From assembly GCF_028421645.1 (NCBI RefSeq), contig NZ_CP116887.1, positions 479,001 through 543,000 on the forward strand: 64,000 nt of DNA, given 5' to 3'. This document shows, piece after piece, positions 60,613 through 64,000 of this stretch. Source of the DNA: Aneurinibacillus sp. Ricciae_BoGa-3 (GTDB lineage: Bacteria > Bacillota > Bacilli > Aneurinibacillales > Aneurinibacillaceae). Numbering within the stretch: position 1 is the first letter of the stretch; the number at the start of each line of letters is the position of its first letter. The position numbers and the translations under genes were made by a program. The notes beneath the pieces are model-generated. The model was not told where the DNA came from and made no database searches. It saw nothing but the letters and a program-made list of their open reading frames with translations.

Positions 60613-61350
60613 TCTGTGTGCGGGGACGTTTTTCCCCGTTTTGTGCAGCAACTCACTTACCGTGACAAATTTATATCCTTGCTCGGTGAGGTCATGCAAA
60701 ATCTGCTCAACAGCTTTAACGGTTTGCAGGCGATTGCCACCGGAATCGTGAAATAATACAATGTTACCGGGCTTTGCATGGCTGATAACCTTATTTGCAA
60801 TCTTCGCTGCTCCCGGGTTAGACCAATCTTTTGTATCCTGTGTCCATGACCACATCACGACCAGATGGGATGTTGTGCGGGCGGTCGTAATAATTTTCTC
60901 ATTGTATACGCCTCCGGGAGGACGAAAGAGGTGTGTGTGCTTATGCGTTAGAGAATAAATCGTATCATCCGTTCTTTTGATTTCATCCAGAAGCTTGTCT
61001 TTGGATATCCTGCCAAGGCGTGGGTGACTGAACGTATGGTTTGCGATTTCGTTTCCTTTTTTACTAAGATCCTGAATCAAGGTTTTATACGATTCAGCAC
61101 GCTGCCCAATTACAAAAAAAGTTGCGCGGGCTTTATACTTTTCAAGCAGTTGGGATATCTGGGGCGTATAAACCGGATGCGGCCCGTCATCAAATGTTAG
61201 GGCGATGAGCTTCTCCTTTGTTTTAGCCTCCCACACAACGCCTCCTGTGGATTCCCAGTATGCCCTTGTGTTTGGGTGGGATTGCGTTACTTCCTCATTA
61301 ATTAGTGGCTGTGAAAAAAGAAGAGCTGTGGCAAGCAGCATTTTTAACAC
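60610..61350 (-). CDS. Exported polysaccharide deacetylase
   Basis: A 246-residue CE4-family protein with an N-terminal signal or anchor (residues 1-20). NodB motifs are LTFDDGPHP, NHTFSHPRL (metal His pair), RPPGGVYN, and LFHDSGGNR with the catalytic His. It deacetylates peptidoglycan or chitin-like polymers outside the membrane. The start GTG 61350 is decided by GGAGGTGAT placed 6 bases upstream; this site lies inside longer candidate frames that would start at 61365 or 61461. Confidence 0.92.
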   Translation of the reverse strand: MLKMLLATALLFSQPLINEEVTQSHPNTRAYWESTGGVVWEAKTKEKLIALTFDDGPHPVYTPQISQLLEKYKARATFFVIGQRAESYKTLIQDLSKKGNEIANHTFSHPRLGRISKDKLLDEIKRTDDTIYSLTHKHTHLFRPPGGVYNEKIITTARTTSHLVVMWSWTQDTKDWSNPGAAKIANKVISHAKPGNIVLFHDSGGNRLQTVKAVEQILHDLTEQGYKFVTVSELLHKTGKNVPAHR

Positions 61351-61598
61351 CCAAATCACCTCCATCTCAAACCGTGGTTTTTTTATTTTGTTCGAATGAG
61401 CGCATTTCCTTTCCATTAAGATGGAGGAAACCCAGACAAAATACGGTAAGTACCTAAGCACTTAGAGAGAAAAAGCAGGAAATATGGTATAGTAGGTAAT
61501 ACCATATACAAAAGGACCCTATATTGTTTATAATATTTAACTATGATATAAGCCAATAAAGTTCTCGCTAAAGTCGGGAGAAAAGGACGTGTTCTGGA

Positions 61599-62342
61599 AT
61601 GGAAATATCACTTGTCATTCCGGCCTATAACGAAGAAAAAAGGATTACGCATACTTTGCAAATGGTTATGCCTTTCATGGACAACCACTTTCAAAGCTAT
61701 GAAGTTATAGTCGTGGATGACGGAAGCAGCGATCAAACCGTTTCAATTGTGCAGGGATTTGGGCATCCTAATCTTCATGTGTCATCTCTTGGCCAGAATA
61801 TGGGGAAGGGAATGGCGCTAAAACAGGGAATGCTGCTTGCAGGAGGCAAGTACATTTTCTTTATGGATGCGGATTTACCCTACCCGCTTGAAAGCATGAA
61901 TGAAGCGCTGGCTGTATTTTACGCAAAGAAAGCCGACCTCGTCATCGGGGGGCGTGATTTATATCAGGAGAAGTCGGATGTTCCTTATCCGCTTTCCAGG
62001 AAAATTGCATCAACTGCTTTTTCCCTGTTTATTAATTCAGTTCTTCACTTAAATATTCCGGATACGCAATGCGGGTTTAAAGGATTTACGCGCGCCGCGA
62101 CAAATGCGATTTTCCCGCAGCTTACGATACAGGGATTTGGTTTTGATTTTGAAATGCTTTTCCTCGCTCGTAAATACGGTTGTCATATCGAAAGGATTCC
62201 TGTGAATCTGCGGCATTCAGGTGATTCAAAGGTCAATATTGTCAAGGATTCCCTTAAAATGGCGCAGGATGCGATTCATGTGCGTATGAATGACTGGAAC
62301 GGCGTGTATTCTAAGTGGAAAGAAGTCAGCCATGAAGGGTAA
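61599..62342 (+). CDS. Family 2 glycosyltransferase, DPM1/GtrB-like
   Basis: A 247-residue cytoplasmic transferase. It starts SLVIPAYNEEKRI, with VVDDGSSDQT for nucleotide-sugar binding, FMDADLPYPLES for the metal-binding D-x-D, and QCGFKGFTR as in dolichyl- and polyprenyl-phosphate sugar transferases. It has no membrane helices, so it acts with a membrane partner. It should load a sugar on undecaprenyl phosphate. The next two genes are polytopic membrane proteins, which fits a lipid-linked glycosylation cluster. Confidence 0.92.
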   Translation: MEISLVIPAYNEEKRITHTLQMVMPFMDNHFQSYEVIVVDDGSSDQTVSIVQGFGHPNLHVSSLGQNMGKGMALKQGMLLAGGKYIFFMDADLPYPLESMNEALAVFYAKKADLVIGGRDLYQEKSDVPYPLSRKIASTAFSLFINSVLHLNIPDTQCGFKGFTRAATNAIFPQLTIQGFGFDFEMLFLARKYGCHIERIPVNLRHSGDSKVNIVKDSLKMAQDAIHVRMNDWNGVYSKWKEVSHEG

Positions 62343-63315
62343 ATATATTCAGCTTGCGGCAGGTATCATTGTAACTGTCCTTTTTCTGGTTCTGGCCTAT
62401 CAAAATCTTGGCCATTTAAGTGTCTCGCGGATTTTTCATTATCCCGTGCAATACCCGTATGTCGTGCTGGCCGTTGTCGCTTTTATGGTTAGCCAATGGT
62501 TTCGCGCTCTGGCATGGAGCAGGGGAATGGCCCCGGATATTCCACAAAAAACAGCCTTTCCATCGGTATGCATGGGTAACGGATCCAACATGCTGCTGCC
62601 TTTTCGCATCGGAGAAGTTGTGCGGGTGGTTACGGTTAGCCAAACGAAGAAGAGCTATTATGCCGTTGCCGGGATTAACCTAATCGTGGAGCGGCTGCTT
62701 GATGTATGTATTCTCATATTGCTTGCCGTATTTGTTGCTTTCTTTATACAGTTCGATCCGGCTGTACAGGTTAAACTGGCGCTTGTGCGCAATGTGATGC
62801 TTGCCGGAATGGTTATAGGGTGTGCGGCGCTGGCACTGTTGATCCACTATAGGAAAACAGCATCCGCATCCCCGCGCGTACCTCGCATTCTAAAGAAAGG
62901 CTTTGCTTTTTTGGAGCGTCTTTCGTTGCTTCGTTCACCGCTTGTACTTGTGCGTACTCTGTTCTACCTGGGATGTTCATGGGGGTGTGTTTATCTCTCA
63001 ACGGTATTTGGCCTTATGTCGGTGGGCCTTTTCGGTGTCAAATACTGGGTGGCAAGCCTGGTTGTCATTGTGCTAACCAATATGATTATGCTCATCCCAG
63101 CAGCGCCGGGCGGAATTGGTGTTTTTCAATATGCGGCCACGTACGCACTATCGCTATTCCATGTTGTGCCTCTTCATATGGCATTGCTCGCAGTGCTTCT
63201 GCATCTTATTCAGTATGCTGCTCTTCTGCCCCTAAGTATTTATTACTTTATTAAGGGAGAGTTTAGGCTATCGTATTTTTTAAAGAAGGCATTAAATCAG
63301 GATGCCCGGACATAA
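62332..63315 (+). CDS. Flippase-like membrane protein (lysylphosphatidylglycerol synthase TM family)
   Basis: A 327-residue protein with about eight transmembrane helices, of the UPF0104/LPG-synthase transmembrane superfamily. Conserved blocks are FRALAWSRGM, GNGSNMLLPFRIGEVVRV and IPAAPGGIGVFQYAA. It lacks the C-terminal soluble lysyl-transferase domain of MprF, so a lipid or lipid-sugar translocation role is more likely. It overlaps the upstream transferase gene by 11 bases (ATGAAGGGTAA), which shows coupled translation. Confidence 0.88.
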   Translation: MKGKYIQLAAGIIVTVLFLVLAYQNLGHLSVSRIFHYPVQYPYVVLAVVAFMVSQWFRALAWSRGMAPDIPQKTAFPSVCMGNGSNMLLPFRIGEVVRVVTVSQTKKSYYAVAGINLIVERLLDVCILILLAVFVAFFIQFDPAVQVKLALVRNVMLAGMVIGCAALALLIHYRKTASASPRVPRILKKGFAFLERLSLLRSPLVLVRTLFYLGCSWGCVYLSTVFGLMSVGLFGVKYWVASLVVIVLTNMIMLIPAAPGGIGVFQYAATYALSLFHVVPLHMALLAVLLHLIQYAALLPLSIYYFIKGEFRLSYFLKKALNQDART

Positions 63316-63321
63316 GATGGA

Positions 63322-63357
63322 AAAGACAGGCAGGGCCGCCCGCCCTGCCTGTCTTTC
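63322..63357 (+). terminator. Strong terminator
   Basis: AAAGACAGGCAGGG / CCCTGCCTGTCTTT around CCGCCCG. Confidence 0.95.
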
Positions 63358-63427
63358 TGATGGTTTTCATACATAAATTATGAACGTTCCCCTATACACG
63401 GATCGATTTTCATGAGAGGTAGATAGG

Positions 63428-64000
63428 ATGAATAAAAACAACAAGTCGGTATTATTCTGGGTTGTATTTGCCACAGCCATGGCATTAAAATTTGGCTATG
63501 ATAAGTTTAAATATTATCCTGTTTTGGACGACTGGCTCCAGTATGGAGCTTATCAATTGTATAAGAACCCTATTCAGATTTTTTTCAACTATAGCTATCA
63601 TACGAGACCCCTAGCGTCTTTTTTTGATGTCGCGGTGTGGGGTACATTCTGGCCTGATCTATCCGTCCCTTTTATCGTGATAACTGTGCTTCATCTAGGT
63701 TCCTGCTATCTGCTTTACCGTATTTTCACCAATGTTTCCATTCCGCTTGGCATACCTGCGGCCCTTATTTTTGGATTGATGCCCCTGGGAAATGAAGCGA
63801 CCTACTGGCTGTCAGCTTCAACCCGTCTCGTTGTCGGGCTGTTTTTTATGCTGTTTTCTTTATACTTGCTTACAGAAAGCATGAATAAAAAAGAAAAAAA
63901 GATGTATATCTTCGGATTTTGGTTTTTCCAGCTGGTTTCTTTTTGTTTCTATGAACAGATTATTGCGCTGGGCTTTGTTGCCTCGCTCCTGCTGCTTCTG
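63428..64000 (+). CDS. Multi-pass membrane protein, likely GT-C transferase, cut at window end
   Basis: 191 codons run from ATG 63428 (GAGAGGTAGATAGG ahead) to the window edge with no stop. At least five hydrophobic helices are present. After the first helix the sequence reads YYPVLDDWLQYGAY; an acidic pair in the first outside loop is typical of GT-C glycosyltransferases that use polyprenyl-phosphate sugars. HTRPLASFFD and EATYWLSAS follow. With the upstream polyprenyl-phosphate-sugar synthase and flippase-like gene this suggests surface glycan modification. The rest lies outside the window. Confidence 0.75.
   Translation, partial: MNKNNKSVLFWVVFATAMALKFGYDKFKYYPVLDDWLQYGAYQLYKNPIQIFFNYSYHTRPLASFFDVAVWGTFWPDLSVPFIVITVLHLGSCYLLYRIFTNVSIPLGIPAALIFGLMPLGNEATYWLSASTRLVVGLFFMLFSLYLLTESMNKKEKKMYIFGFWFFQLVSFCFYEQIIALGFVASLLLLL

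Overview
The window is a continuous stretch of chromosome from a Gram-positive, endospore-forming bacterium of the order Bacillales. A member of the Paenibacillaceae such as Aneurinibacillus or Brevibacillus fits best, but that is inference from gene content and not from a marker gene. The evidence is a set of spore genes (spoVAC-spoVAD-spoVAE, DUF1657 and DUF421 proteins, a LysM-GH18 SleL-type cortex enzyme, a sigma-54 controlled lysine 2,3-aminomutase locus), an S-layer-homology protein, strong AGGAGG ribosome binding sites, frequent GTG/TTG starts and T-rich hairpin terminators. No rRNA, tRNA, CRISPR array or intact transposase was found. The first and last genes are cut by the window edges.

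Layout. 1-7.2 kb: two MFS transporters, a hotdog thioesterase, a flavin-binding small protein, a cytochrome P450 and a SleL-like spore enzyme. 7.3-15.4 kb: a LysR regulator, then a TPP riboswitch with terminator controlling an eight-gene thiamine salvage operon (ylmB-like deformylase, tenA, a ThiXYZ importer, thiM, thiD, thiE). 15.4-28.2 kb: a Rossmann oxidoreductase, a second LysR, manganese transporter mntH behind an MntR-like box, small charged proteins, a c-di-AMP riboswitch ahead of an NlpC/P60 hydrolase, DUF952, a phosphoesterase, ASCH, UspA, an enoyl-CoA hydratase, YkuK-like, a GlsB-type membrane protein, a multidrug MFS, and a rubrerythrin with a PerR-like box beside DUF3501. 28.2-37.8 kb: an MFS protein, 3D and SLH cell-surface proteins, DinB, LysR with a divergent DMT exporter, a polysaccharide deacetylase and clpB. 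37.8-44.1 kb: a minus-strand spore-membrane block (spoVAC-D-E, a cut DUF1657 remnant, a cardiolipin synthase, DUF1657, a DUF421-DUF1657 fusion) and hcp behind an FNR-type site. 44.2-46.3 kb is decayed DNA: a phage head-protein remnant, an orphan protein and a broken iron alcohol dehydrogenase. 46.5-48.1 kb: a secreted alpha/beta hydrolase. 48.2-56.7 kb: the complete lysine/beta-lysine locus (yokU-kamA-kamR on minus; ablB-yodT-yodS-yodR-yodQ on plus), with consensus sigma-54 promoters before kamA and ablB. 56.8-64 kb: YukJ, an FAH-family hydrolase, a nicotinamidase-like remnant, rhodanese, a putative amidase, a second polysaccharide deacetylase and a lipid-linked glycosylation cluster running off the end.

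The most unusual signal is an element of about 260-280 nt present three times in the same orientation (about 1.5, 23.9 and 57.6 kb), always between genes. It folds on paper into a GGGACC/GGTCCC hairpin followed by a roughly 195-nt nested stem closed by AAAACATCG/CGATGTTTT and a T tract. Three substitutions between copies fall in stems and are G-U compatible, which suggests an RNA that is selected for its fold. I do not recognise it as a described family. The second structural oddity is the spoVA block, where a DUF1657 tail and its terminator are duplicated on both sides of a cardiolipin synthase gene.
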